Positions 16,912-24,759 of a stretch of DNA of 64,000 bases are shown here, one piece after another (within the stretch, counting starts at the first letter, position 1; each line of letters begins with the position of its first letter). The DNA lies in assembly GCA_002086835.1 (NCBI GenBank), contig MVIG01000002.1, forward strand, positions 186,001 through 250,000, given 5' to 3'. A program made the translations under genes and the position numbers. The stretch is from Mycolicibacterium porcinum (GTDB lineage: Bacteria; Actinomycetota; Actinomycetes; Mycobacteriales; Mycobacteriaceae). A model generated the notes under the pieces. That model saw nothing but the letters and a program-made list of their open reading frames with translations. It had not been told where the DNA came from and did not search any database.

Positions 16912-18069
16912 ATGACCCAAAAAGACCGGCTCAATGATATGGACGGAGCGTCAGAAATGAGTGGCAGTGGTGAGGCGGAAGTCGGTTCCCGACCTGCCCG
17001 TGGCGGCCCGCTGGCCGGTATCACGGTCGTCGAGTTGGCCGGTATGGGGCCCGGCCCGCACGCAGCGATGCTGCTTGCTGACCTCGGCGCAGAGGTCCTG
17101 CGGGTGCATCGGCGTGGGCACGCGGGTGGCGGCGCTGGGCTGCGCGGTCGCCGGCTGGTCGCTGCCGATCTGAAGAACGCCGACGACCTCGAGCAAGTGC
17201 GTGAACTGATCGACCGTGCCGACGTCCTCATCGAAGGATTCCGGCCCGGAGTTACGGAGCGGCTCGGTCTTGGACCCGACGAATGCATTCACCGCAATCC
17301 GGGTCTTATCTACACCCGAGTGACGGGCTGGGGGCAGACCGGACCGCGCGCCCAACAGGCCGGCCACGACATCAACTACGTGGGCCTGACCGGGTTGCTG
17401 CACGCCATGGGCGCTCCGGACAGGCCTCCCGCCCCGCCGCTGAACCTGGTCGGCGACTACGGTGGTGGCTCGATGTCCGCGGTCGTGGGTGTGCTCGCGG
17501 CCCTGGTCGAGCGGCAGGTGTCCGGGCGTGGTCAGGTCGTCGATGTCGCGATCGTCAACGGCGCTGCTCTGCTAGGGCATGTGATGTGGGCGATGCGCAG
17601 CGACGGCCGCTGGTCGGATCAGCGAGGTACCAACATTTTCGACGGATCAGCGCCGTTTTACTGCACATATGAGTGCGCCGACGGCGGCTACGTCGCGGTG
17701 GGCGCTTTGGAGCCGGAGTTCTTCACCGAAATGCTGCGGCTGTTGGAGATCGACCCGGAAACCCTTGGTCCGCAACGGGACCAGACGGGCTGGCCCCAGA
17801 TGCGGCGGGTGTTGGCGGATACGTTTCGGCAGCGCTCGCGCGACGAGTGGTCTCGGGTGTTCGCAGACAGCGACGCCTGCGTCACGCCGGTTCTGACGGT
17901 GGCCGAGGCGGCAGACGATGCCCAGCTGCTGGCTCGCAACGTGTTTGTCGAAGTGGACGGCGTTCGCCAGCCGGCGCCCGCACCGCTGTTCTCCCGGACA
18001 CCGGCGCCGCAGCCGGTGCCTGCCCGGGCTGGGGCGCTCACGCCGACGTCGCGACCGCCATCCCGGTAA
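16912..18069 (+). CDS. Alpha-methylacyl-CoA racemase-like CaiB/BaiF protein
   Basis: 385 residues from ATG 16912. ATG 16957 (MSGSGEAE, behind GGAG) is an alternative. [20 protein letters not shown] is the racemase variant of the family opening, and the protein carries the racemase His/Asp environment in [11 protein letters not shown] and GDYGGGSM plus a Glu in GALEPEFF. Such enzymes epimerise 2-methylacyl-CoA esters so that S-specific acyl-CoA dehydrogenases can act. The divergent neighbour is exactly such a dehydrogenase, which favours a branched side chain as substrate. The 3' end overlaps the convergent dioxygenase by 32 bp. Confidence 0.85.
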   Translation: MTQKDRLNDMDGASEMSGSGEAEVGSRPARGGPLAGITVVELAGMGPGPHAAMLLADLGAEVLRVHRRGHAGGGAGLRGRRLVAADLKNADDLEQVRELIDRADVLIEGFRPGVTERLGLGPDECIHRNPGLIYTRVTGWGQTGPRAQQAGHDINYVGLTGLLHAMGAPDRPPAPPLNLVGDYGGGSMSAVVGVLAALVERQVSGRGQVVDVAIVNGAALLGHVMWAMRSDGRWSDQRGTNIFDGSAPFYCTYECADGGYVAVGALEPEFFTEMLRLLEIDPETLGPQRDQTGWPQMRRVLADTFRQRSRDEWSRVFADSDACVTPVLTVAEAADDAQLLARNVFVEVDGVRQPAPAPLFSRTPAPQPVPARAGALTPTSRPPSR

Positions 18070-18895
18070 TCCACTCCGGCACCGGCTCGTAGACCAGCGG
18101 GGTTACCGGCCGGCCACCGCCGGCGGCGCCGGCAGCCAGCCAGGTGCGCACTTCGTTGGCGCCGGCGCCGGCACGGTCGTGGGCGGCGTCGACGAGCTGG
18201 ATCAGGGACTCCAGATCCCAGGCCGCCATCGCATCGAGTACCTCAGAGTCCCAGTCTGGGCGAATCTTGTTGCGCGCGTCCGCCATACCCTCGGCGATGA
18301 TGCGCGCCCGGTCCTCATCGCTGAGGTCGTAGGTGTCGACCTCCAGGCTCGGCGGAGAATGCGATAACCCGCCGGTGCCGATCAGCAGGACGCGTTGGTC
18401 GAGGCCGTCGAGGAACCGGCCAACCTCGGCTGCGAAGTCGGCGACGCGGCGGGCAGTGGGCAGCGGAGCGGTGGCGCAGTTCACCGCAATGGGGATGACG
18501 GGTTTGGCGGTGAGATCGCCGAGCAGGTCCCGAACCGGTTGGGCGAACGCATGATCCAGCCCGATATCGCGACATGCGGCGATATCGAATCCGGCTGCGA
18601 GCAGGTGTTCGCACAGGCTGCGGGAGAGTGCCGATGGCACGTCGAGAGCACCGGGCGGGTGGCCGCCCTCGGCGAGGATTGACGCGGACAGTGCCACACC
18701 GAATGCCGGCACCACGTGGCGGAACGCTCGGCGATGATCACCGCCGAAGAGCACCACGACGTCCGGGTCGAACCTCCGGACCCGTTCGGCCGCCGCGGCC
18801 AGCGCCGAGCGGAACCGACTGCCCTGTAACTGTTCGACATCGCGTTCCTTGCCCGGGCTGTGGCTTGCACACACAACGAGTCGATCGGACGTCAT
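18038..18895 (-). CDS. Class III extradiol ring-cleavage dioxygenase, LigB/MhpB-like
   Basis: 285 residues from ATG 18895, preceded by AAGGTGG; ATG 18910 is an alternative. Family landmarks: VVCASHSPG at the N-terminus, [38 protein letters not shown] and [13 protein letters not shown]. This pattern matches 2,3-dihydroxyphenylpropionate 1,2-dioxygenase-type enzymes, Fe(II) enzymes that open catechol rings. Usual PDHYNGF is GDHRRAF here, so the substrate pocket may differ. It points to an aromatic or aromatised-ring intermediate in this cluster. It has its own motif B site just upstream. Confidence 0.83.
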   Translation of the reverse strand: MTSDRLVVCASHSPGKERDVEQLQGSRFRSALAAAAERVRRFDPDVVVLFGGDHRRAFRHVVPAFGVALSASILAEGGHPPGALDVPSALSRSLCEHLLAAGFDIAACRDIGLDHAFAQPVRDLLGDLTAKPVIPIAVNCATAPLPTARRVADFAAEVGRFLDGLDQRVLLIGTGGLSHSPPSLEVDTYDLSDEDRARIIAEGMADARNKIRPDWDSEVLDAMAAWDLESLIQLVDAAHDRAGAGANEVRTWLAAGAAGGGRPVTPLVYEPVPEWITGMAVATSA

Positions 18896-18915
18896 ACCCA
18901 CCACCTTCATAGAAG

Positions 18916-18932
18916 TGACACTAATGTTAGAT
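18916..18932. promoter_or_regulatory. Operator-like site, motif B copy 5
   Basis: TGACACTAATGTTAGAT, the fullest copy of the consensus. It sits 20 bp before the dioxygenase ATG. Left half TGACACTA matches 4821 (minus strand) and 11222; right half TGTTAGAT matches 4908 and 16883. Confidence 0.6.
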
Positions 18933-19003
18933 GAATGGCCGCGCCCAGTGGGCATCGGCGGCTGAATCGGTGAGACGAACAACCTGGTCTTGGAGGGGCG
19001 AAA

Positions 19004-19268
19004 GTGGCTATTGCGGATACCGTCGGTGAGCTGGAGGCGATCAAACAACTGAAAGCGCGCTACTGCCGGGTTTCTTGATACGAAAGATGTTGTGCGTGGC
19101 GGGTATTGTTCGCCGATGATGTCGTCGGATCGGTGGACCTGGCCGTGTCGACCGGCGGAGCTGATCCACGGACGACACCGCCGCTGGAGGCTGACGCGCA
19201 CATTCTTTGAGACCGTTGGCGATATGGAAGCCGCTCCCCCCGACGTTCTCAAGACCGGCAACAACTGA
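19004..19268 (+). pseudogene. NTF2/SnoaL-like gene remnant with frameshifts
   Basis: A GGAGGGG ribosome site at 18992-18998 precedes GTG 19004. Translation gives VAIADTVGELEAIKQLKARY then CRVS and a stop. Shifting frame restores LDTKDV and, after another shift, LFADDVVGSVDLAVSTGGADP. The pieces read as the helix and first strands of a SnoaL-like/NTF2 polyketide-cyclase or hydratase fold, interrupted by at least two frameshifts. A last segment (FFETVGDMEAAPPDVLK) ends at a stop at 19266-19268. Intact relatives are at 48294 and 48758. Together with operators at 18916 and 19324 this explains the 477 bp without a full gene between 18896 and 19372. Confidence 0.7.
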
Positions 19269-19323
19269 GCCGACCTCGCGTAACGCGCCGGCTCGTAGAA
19301 CCTTCGATTGCACGTTGACACTG

Positions 19324-19339
19324 TGACAGTGAACTGCCA
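19324..19339. promoter_or_regulatory. Operator motif A, site A1
   Basis: TGACAGTGAACTGCCA, 33 bp before the AveC-like gene start. On the minus strand it reads TGGCAGTTCACTGTCACAGT, the same extended form as sites A3 and A5, with the TGGC end facing the gene. Confidence 0.65.
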
Positions 19340-19372
19340 TCTTTGGTAGGTCGTCGCCAAAGGAGGCGTTCA

Positions 19373-20416
19373 GTGACCGATGTTGCCAGCCGCGGGACGG
19401 TCGATGAGACGGCCGCACCGGCTCCTGTTCAAATCAAGACACTGCGACCCGTGCTGTTCTGGTCGAGTGTGGGCGCCGTCTGTGTAGCGGTCGCCGCGTA
19501 CGTCTATCTGTCGTGGATCGTCTCGGGCAATGCGGCGCCAGTCGATCCGGGTCCCGATGCGATCCCCGGCGGTACCCGGCTGGCGATCGCAGTATTCCAA
19601 ATTGCCTGCCCCATACTGGCTTTCGTCGCGATCGTCTACGTCGTCCGCAAAAGTCTGCGGGAACGGCAGCTGTGCGTCGAGGCCGCTGTCGTGATCGGGT
19701 CGGCCATCGCCTGGTGGCATGACCCGCTGATCAACTGGTTCCAGCCCGTGCTCTTCTACAACGCGGGTCTGGTCAATTTCGGCAACTGGATGGAGAACGT
19801 CCCCGGCTCGCTCAGCCCGGGAAGCCGGTTGATGGCCGAGCCGGTTTTGATGATCGGGATGATCTACATCTGGATGCCGTTGACCATGGGATCGCTCGCT
19901 CGGTGGGCCATGGGCCGGGCGCGACAGTCCTGGCCGACTTTGGGACCCGTCCGTACGTTCTGTTGCGGATGGCTCGCGGTATACGTAATCGAGTTCCCGC
20001 TGGAGATCTTCGCGGTGCACCACGGCTTGGTCGCGTACCCGGCCTCGATACCCGGCGCCACGCTGTGGGCCGGGCAGACGGTGCAGATTCCGCTCTACGG
20101 TCCCATCCTGTGGTCACTGGTGCTCAGCTCGAGCGGCGCGTTGATGTTCTTCCGCAACCGCAAAGGTCAGATCCGGGTGGAGGCGGGCATCGAGACGCTG
20201 CGCTGGGCCGGGCCATCGGTCAAGGCGCTGTTACGGGTTTTGGCGGTCACCGGCTTCCTGCATGTGGTCGCGATCGGCGCGTACGACCTGCCGGTCAACC
20301 TCGCCGGCCTCTACGCCGGACCGACCGACACCTACCCGAGCTATCTGCGCACACAGTACTGCGGCCCGGACACTCCACGGGCCTGCCCCGACGGCACGCG
20401 CTTCGAAGATCCCTAA
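19373..20416 (+). CDS. Polytopic membrane protein, spirocyclase AveC-like family
   Basis: 347 residues from GTG 19373, behind AAAGGAGG. At least six hydrophobic segments can be read: about 27-50 (VLFWSSVGAVCVAVAAYVYL), 67-90, 100-115, 155-175, 195-215 and 235-255 with one later. Short conserved-looking loops (AWWHDPLINWF, NFGNWMENVPG) hold polar residues typical of the actinobacterial AveC-like family. AveC itself works in avermectin spiroketal formation; function in mycobacteria is unknown, so the family call is by recognition only. It is first in a run of genes with operator A. A membrane-bound cyclase/dehydratase or a transporter-like role are both possible. Confidence 0.7.
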   Translation: MTDVASRGTVDETAAPAPVQIKTLRPVLFWSSVGAVCVAVAAYVYLSWIVSGNAAPVDPGPDAIPGGTRLAIAVFQIACPILAFVAIVYVVRKSLRERQLCVEAAVVIGSAIAWWHDPLINWFQPVLFYNAGLVNFGNWMENVPGSLSPGSRLMAEPVLMIGMIYIWMPLTMGSLARWAMGRARQSWPTLGPVRTFCCGWLAVYVIEFPLEIFAVHHGLVAYPASIPGATLWAGQTVQIPLYGPILWSLVLSSSGALMFFRNRKGQIRVEAGIETLRWAGPSVKALLRVLAVTGFLHVVAIGAYDLPVNLAGLYAGPTDTYPSYLRTQYCGPDTPRACPDGTRFEDP

Positions 20417-20422
20417 ACCTCG

Positions 20423-21013
20423 CTATTTCAGCACGGCGGGCAGTGCGGCGAACTCCTGGCGTACCAGGTCATCGAGGGCGCGTCCCGGCGCAGCCAACCA
20501 TTGATTGAGGGCCCGCTCGACGAGCAGCATTCCGATCGATGCCAGAAGGTGGCATTCGCTGTCCGGCGAGGGTAGGCGGCGGCGGTCAGCGATCACCTTG
20601 GCCACGGTCTCGGCATTGGCTTCGTGGTTCCTGCGCTCGCGGCCTAACAACACCAGCGAGGACGCGACGGCTTCGTGGTACTGCGCAATACGCTTGCGAA
20701 TACGCTTGAGACTGGGTGCAAGCAACGCGAACGAGTTGGCCATCGCCTCGAAATCGGATACCTCTTCGGGCTGGGCGAGGTAGACGCCGCTCACCGCATC
20801 GATGAAGTCGTACTCACCGAAGAACAACACCGACTCCTTGGTCGGGAAGTACCGGAAGAAGGTTCGCGGGGAAACACCTGCGCTCTCGGCGATCTGATCG
20901 GTGGTCGTCTCGTCGTAACCATTGGCGCTGAACAGGTCCAGCGCGGCTTCCAACAGGGCATTGCGCACGCGGTCGGCATGCTCGACTCGCGGTGAACGGT
21001 CGCCCCGTGCCAT
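20423..21013 (-). CDS. TetR family regulator, candidate binder of operator A
   Basis: 196 residues. HTH at about 36-60: TTDQIAESAGVSPRTFFRYF, then PTKESVLF. ALLEAALDLFSANGYDETT is the standard helix 1. It ends with LVERALNQWLAAPGRALDDLV. Divergent from the P450 at 21184; the only strong palindrome in the 170-bp gap is an operator A copy (21114-21137). It converges with the AveC-like gene, 6 bp apart. The usual TetR logic suggests it represses itself and the operator A genes; this is inference. Confidence 0.87.
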   Translation of the reverse strand: MARGDRSPRVEHADRVRNALLEAALDLFSANGYDETTTDQIAESAGVSPRTFFRYFPTKESVLFFGEYDFIDAVSGVYLAQPEEVSDFEAMANSFALLAPSLKRIRKRIAQYHEAVASSLVLLGRERRNHEANAETVAKVIADRRRLPSPDSECHLLASIGMLLVERALNQWLAAPGRALDDLVRQEFAALPAVLK

Positions 21014-21113
21014 CCGCCAACCTCCTCGGCCATCTCAGGTTCCTGAGATTACAACGACAGCAGCATTCGCTACATCGTTGACACCCACCGTCGTGCTGAC
21101 GATACTTACTTCA

Positions 21114-21137
21114 AGTATGACAGTCTACTGTCATACT
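21114..21137. promoter_or_regulatory. Operator motif A, site A2 (near-perfect 24-bp palindrome)
   Basis: Arms AGTATGACAGT (21114-21124) and ACTGTCATACT (21127-21137) pair perfectly over 11 bp around CT. It lies 46 bp before the P450 start and 100 bp before the TetR start. Confidence 0.8.
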
Positions 21138-21183
21138 CTATCCGAGACGCCGGTCGGCGTACGAAGAGAGGATTCCCGCCCCG

Positions 21184-22368
21184 ATGACTGAGCTCGGCGT
21201 GACTGGAACCGCCAACATCAACGATCTGCCATTCGCCCAGGACAGGTCGCGTGCTTGGCGGGAGCTGCGAGAGGCCGGGGAAGCGGTCAAGTCGGGTGAG
21301 GAGATCGTCCTGACCAGCGCCGCGGCAGTGGAGTTCGCCGCAAAACGCCCCGACATCTTCTCCTCGGCCCGGGCCTTCGATCGACTGGGCAGCCCTGTAC
21401 CGCTGATTCCGATCGCGATCGATCCGCCGGACCACACCCGGTTCCGCCGCATGCTGGATCCCTTCTTCAGCCCGAAGAAGATGGCCGAGCGTGAGGCAGA
21501 ACTACGCCGCCAGGCCGGCGAGTTGATCGATGCGATCGTGGCAGCGGGAGAATGCGACGTTGTTCCCGACCTCGCCACACCGTTTCCCTCCCAGGTGTTT
21601 CTGACGCTGTTCGGATTGCCCATGGCGGACCGCGACCGGTTGGTGCGGTGGAAAGACTCGATTCTGCAGTTCACCGATCCGAGCAGCGCCGAAGCGACTC
21701 CCGAGGTGCTGGCCCACGCGATGGAGCTGTTCGCCTATCTGACCGATCACATCGCCGAGCGGCGCGGCGACACCACCGGCAGCGACATGCTCAGCCAACT
21801 GATGCGGGACACCGAAGGAGGCATGTCGGACAACGAAATCCTCGGGCTGTGCTTCATGTTCGTGTTGGCGGGTCTCGACACAGTCACCTCGGCGGTGGGA
21901 TTCTCGTTGGCCAAGCTGGCCGGTGATGCCGACCTACGCCGAAGGATCAGCGCCGATTTCTCGCTGATTCCCGCCTTCATCGAGGACATCCTGCGCGTCG
22001 ACGGGCCCGTCCCGTTCGCGCCGCGGGTCACTACCGAAGCGGTCGAGATCGCCGGAAGGACCGTGCCGAAGGACACCACCGTGATGCTCAGTTACGGAAG
22101 TGCCGACCGCGATCCGAGCCGCTACGAGGATGCTGACGAGGTCCACCTCGACGACAAGGTGGTGCACTTCGCATTCGGTCGTGGGCCGCATCGGTGTCTG
22201 GGTTCACACCTCGCCCGTCTGGAACTCCGACTCATCCTCGAGGAATGGCACAATCGGGTACCCGAATACACGCTGGCCGATGGCAAGGATCCGCAAATGC
22301 CTTGGCCCACAGGGACAATGGGATTGCAATCGGTGCCGCTGAACATCACGCCCGCATATCTTGGCTAG
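21184..22368 (+). CDS. Cytochrome P450 (paralogue of the P450 at 6580)
   Basis: 394 residues. I-helix LAGLDTVTSAVG, EDILRV as ExxR, haem loop FGRGPHRCLGSHLAR with Cys338. ARAFDRLGSPVPLIPIAIDP and the C-terminus GTMGLQSVPL parallel the 6580 protein. Divergent from a TetR gene and controlled by operator A2 by position. No ferredoxin is adjacent on this strand; the ferredoxin and reductase at 25627-27026 could serve it. Its stop overlaps the stop of the convergent TetR gene by 4 bp. Confidence 0.93.
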   Translation: MTELGVTGTANINDLPFAQDRSRAWRELREAGEAVKSGEEIVLTSAAAVEFAAKRPDIFSSARAFDRLGSPVPLIPIAIDPPDHTRFRRMLDPFFSPKKMAEREAELRRQAGELIDAIVAAGECDVVPDLATPFPSQVFLTLFGLPMADRDRLVRWKDSILQFTDPSSAEATPEVLAHAMELFAYLTDHIAERRGDTTGSDMLSQLMRDTEGGMSDNEILGLCFMFVLAGLDTVTSAVGFSLAKLAGDADLRRRISADFSLIPAFIEDILRVDGPVPFAPRVTTEAVEIAGRTVPKDTTVMLSYGSADRDPSRYEDADEVHLDDKVVHFAFGRGPHRCLGSHLARLELRLILEEWHNRVPEYTLADGKDPQMPWPTGTMGLQSVPLNITPAYLG

Positions 22369-23081
22369 GACTCGTCACCGATCTCGATGACCGTCGCGGC
22401 AATGTAACGGTCGACGTCGGTCTCCGGCGGGTAAGCCGGTCCTTGGCGGGTCTGCACACTGACCACGATGTCGACGAGACCGTCGGCCATGCCGGCGAGT
22501 TGATCGGGGGAGCCGTCGATGGCCAGGCTGTGCTGCACGGAAACCAGGCCGTGTAAGCCCGTCCAGAGGGTATGCGTCGCCTGGTAGAGCGGCAGTGACA
22601 ACGGGTAACCTGCGTCGGCGCAGGCCGCCAGGGCCCGGCGCAATCTGGCGGAGACCTGTCGTGCGGGGTGCAACCCCATCCGGTCATGTTCGACGGCGGG
22701 CTGACGGATTTCGTACATGAGGCGGTAATGCCCGGGGTTGTCCATCGCGAAGCGGCAGTAGGCATGCACCTGCGCGCGGAGTCGCTCGCGCGGCTGTTCC
22801 GGGGGAGCCGCGGCGTCCGCGGCACCCATCTGATCGGAGAGTTGCCGATACTTGTCGGCCAGGGCTGCCCACACGAGTTCGGTCTTGTCGGCGAAGTGTA
22901 AGTAGATGCTCGCCGGTGTGACACCGACTTCTGCGGCGACGGCTCGCATGGTGAGTTTCTCGTCGCTGCCCCAGTCATCGAGCAACCGGTTGACCGCGGC
23001 GAGCACCTCGTCGCGCAGTTGGTCGCCCTGGCCGCGGCGGCTCCGCCGCCGCGTTGGCTGCACCTCTGTACGGTCGGCCAC
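22365..23081 (-). CDS. TetR family regulator with TetR_C_33-like C-terminal domain
   Basis: 238 residues from GTG 23081, chosen because AAGG lies 8 nt upstream. GTGs at 23087 and 23090 are possible. Basic leader RRRSRRGQGDQLRDEV, then HTH MRAVAAEVGVTPASIYLHFA near 46-66. The ligand domain contains FAMDNPGHYRLMYEIRQPAV, a pattern of mycobacterial TetR proteins next to P450 genes. It lies 38 bp downstream of the P450 at 23120 on the same strand, so it may be the tail of that operon and its regulator. Confidence 0.85.
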   Translation of the reverse strand: MADRTEVQPTRRRSRRGQGDQLRDEVLAAVNRLLDDWGSDEKLTMRAVAAEVGVTPASIYLHFADKTELVWAALADKYRQLSDQMGAADAAAPPEQPRERLRAQVHAYCRFAMDNPGHYRLMYEIRQPAVEHDRMGLHPARQVSARLRRALAACADAGYPLSLPLYQATHTLWTGLHGLVSVQHSLAIDGSPDQLAGMADGLVDIVVSVQTRQGPAYPPETDVDRYIAATVIEIGDES

Positions 23082-23119
23082 GCCCACCACCTTATGGTGG
23101 GCGGGCCGAACCGCAATCG

Positions 23120-24346
23120 TCACCAGGTGACGAGCATCTTCTTGACGCCGTAGTTGGTCCCGTAGGTGTCCATCTCGACCTCGTCCAACGGGGTGGCCAA
23201 CTTCAGGCCGGGGAATCGGGCGAACAGTTGAGGGAGGATCGTTTTCAGCTCGGCCCTGGCGATGTTCTGGCCCAGGCACTGGTGTACGCCGTAACCGAAG
23301 GCCAGGTGTCGGGTCATCTTCCGGTCGAAGTCCGGCTCGTCCGGGTTGTCGAACACCCGTGGGTCGCGGTTGGCTGCGGGCATGGCGACCACCACCAGGT
23401 CGCCCTTAGCGATGGCTTGGCCACCGATCTCCAGGTCTTCCTTGGCGGTGCGGCCCAATCCGAACTGGACGATCGTCAGATAACGCAGCAGTTCCTCCAC
23501 GGCGGTACCGATCTTCTCCGGATGTTCCGCAAGGTCCTGGCGCTGAGCAGGATGGGTGAGCAGCGTCAGTGCCGACAGACCGATCATGGCCATGGTGGTG
23601 TCGTGGCCGGCGAACAGCAGCAACACGCCGATGCCGATGAGGTCTTCGTCGGACAAGATGGACCCGTCCTCCTCACTCTTGCGGATCAACTCGGCGAGCA
23701 GACCATCGGAGTCGGGGTCGGCGCGCTTCTCGGCGACCAGCTTGGTGATGTATTCCATCAGCCAGTGCGCGCCGGTGTCGCGCTCGGCGCGGCGCTTGCT
23801 GGTGTCCATCATCACCTCGGTGGCATAGTGGAACTTGTCCCGGTCCTGATAGGGCACGCCGAGAAGTTCGCAGATGACCAGGCACGGAATCGGCAGCGCG
23901 AGTTGCTCGATCAGGTCGACAGGTGTGCCGTCTGCTCCCTGCGCCTCGATGGCATCCAGATGCTCGGTGACGATGGTGTCGATGTAGGGCTGCAGGTTGG
24001 CCTGCACCGACTTGGGCGTGAACTTCCCTGAGAGCAGCCGCCGGTAGGCCCCGTGGTCGGGGGCGTCCATCGAGTTGAACGTCGGGGGCAGGGCCTCGGC
24101 GGAATCGTTGTCGTTGGGGTCGACGCCGTCCTCTTCTGCGACATCGTGCCGTGGTCGTTGTGAACTCAGCCGTGGGTCGGAGAAGACCTGACTACCCTCC
24201 TCGAACCGGGTGACCAGCCAGCCGATGCGTCCACTGGGGAACCGCATCCGGACAATGGGTTGGTCTTCGCGCAGCTGGTGATACGCCAGGGGTGGGTCGA
24301 GAAGCTGTTCCCGCTCGATCGGCATTTCGCGAATGCTGGTTGTCAT
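23120..24346 (-). CDS. Cytochrome P450, last enzyme of a five-gene redox operon
   Basis: 408 residues. I-helix LLFAGHDTTMAMIG with the canonical Asp-Thr-Thr, EELLRYL as ExxR, haem loop FGYGVHQCLGQNIAR with Cys357. SGRIGWLVTRFEE and the DPRLSSQRP region resemble the CYP105/107-type actinobacterial P450s; no family number is assigned. It starts in an ATGA overlap with the CMD-family gene. Ferredoxin and ferredoxin reductase are in the same operon, so this is a self-sufficient three-component monooxygenase set. Confidence 0.93.
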   Translation of the reverse strand: MTTSIREMPIEREQLLDPPLAYHQLREDQPIVRMRFPSGRIGWLVTRFEEGSQVFSDPRLSSQRPRHDVAEEDGVDPNDNDSAEALPPTFNSMDAPDHGAYRRLLSGKFTPKSVQANLQPYIDTIVTEHLDAIEAQGADGTPVDLIEQLALPIPCLVICELLGVPYQDRDKFHYATEVMMDTSKRRAERDTGAHWLMEYITKLVAEKRADPDSDGLLAELIRKSEEDGSILSDEDLIGIGVLLLFAGHDTTMAMIGLSALTLLTHPAQRQDLAEHPEKIGTAVEELLRYLTIVQFGLGRTAKEDLEIGGQAIAKGDLVVVAMPAANRDPRVFDNPDEPDFDRKMTRHLAFGYGVHQCLGQNIARAELKTILPQLFARFPGLKLATPLDEVEMDTYGTNYGVKKMLVTW

Positions 24347-24759
24347 TGGTTGTGCTCCTTGTCTTCTGGATCCGAGTGAGCGAGGTCGTTGGAACGGACC
24401 CCGTGCTTGCTGATGGCGGCCTCGACGCCTTGATTGACCTGGGTGCCGTTGCCCCAGCCGACGTAGTAATGCAGCTGCAGGACGGCCTCGCGGAGCTCAC
24501 CGGGGGAAAGTTCATCGTTCTCGAGCGCTCCTCGGGCTTGGATCTCGATCAGGTCAGCGCGGCCCAGCGCTGCGGTCGCGCCGATGACCAGTAATCGGCG
24601 GTCTCGGATCGAGAGACCGGGACGGCTCCAGATCTCGCCGAAGAGGTGGTCGATGGTGTCGTCCAGCATGGGGTTGGACACTTCGGGCATCGTCTTGGAG
24701 AATCCCGCTCCGTAGACCGCGTCCATGGTCTTGCGGCCCAGTTCGCTCGTTTCACTCAT
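24343..24759 (-). CDS. Carboxymuconolactone decarboxylase (CMD/AhpD-like) family protein
   Basis: 138 residues from ATG 24759. The fold-typical helices are visible: FGEIWSRPGLSIRDRRLLVI, GRADLIEIQARGALEN and LREAVLQLHYYVGWGNG. No CxxC pair is seen, so an AhpD-like peroxidase role is unlikely; decarboxylase-type or simple helical-bundle proteins are closer. Overlaps its upstream neighbour by 8 bp and its downstream one by ATGA. Role in the P450 operon unknown; a decarboxylation or lactone step after oxygenation is a guess. Confidence 0.82.
   Translation of the reverse strand: MSETSELGRKTMDAVYGAGFSKTMPEVSNPMLDDTIDHLFGEIWSRPGLSIRDRRLLVIGATAALGRADLIEIQARGALENDELSPGELREAVLQLHYYVGWGNGTQVNQGVEAAISKHGVRSNDLAHSDPEDKEHNQ

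Noticed and set aside
18896-19360. N-terminal extension of the dioxygenase to 19360
   Set aside because: The extension covers motif B, the NTF2-like remnant and motif A, and has no family similarity. ATG 18895 has a Shine-Dalgarno sequence.
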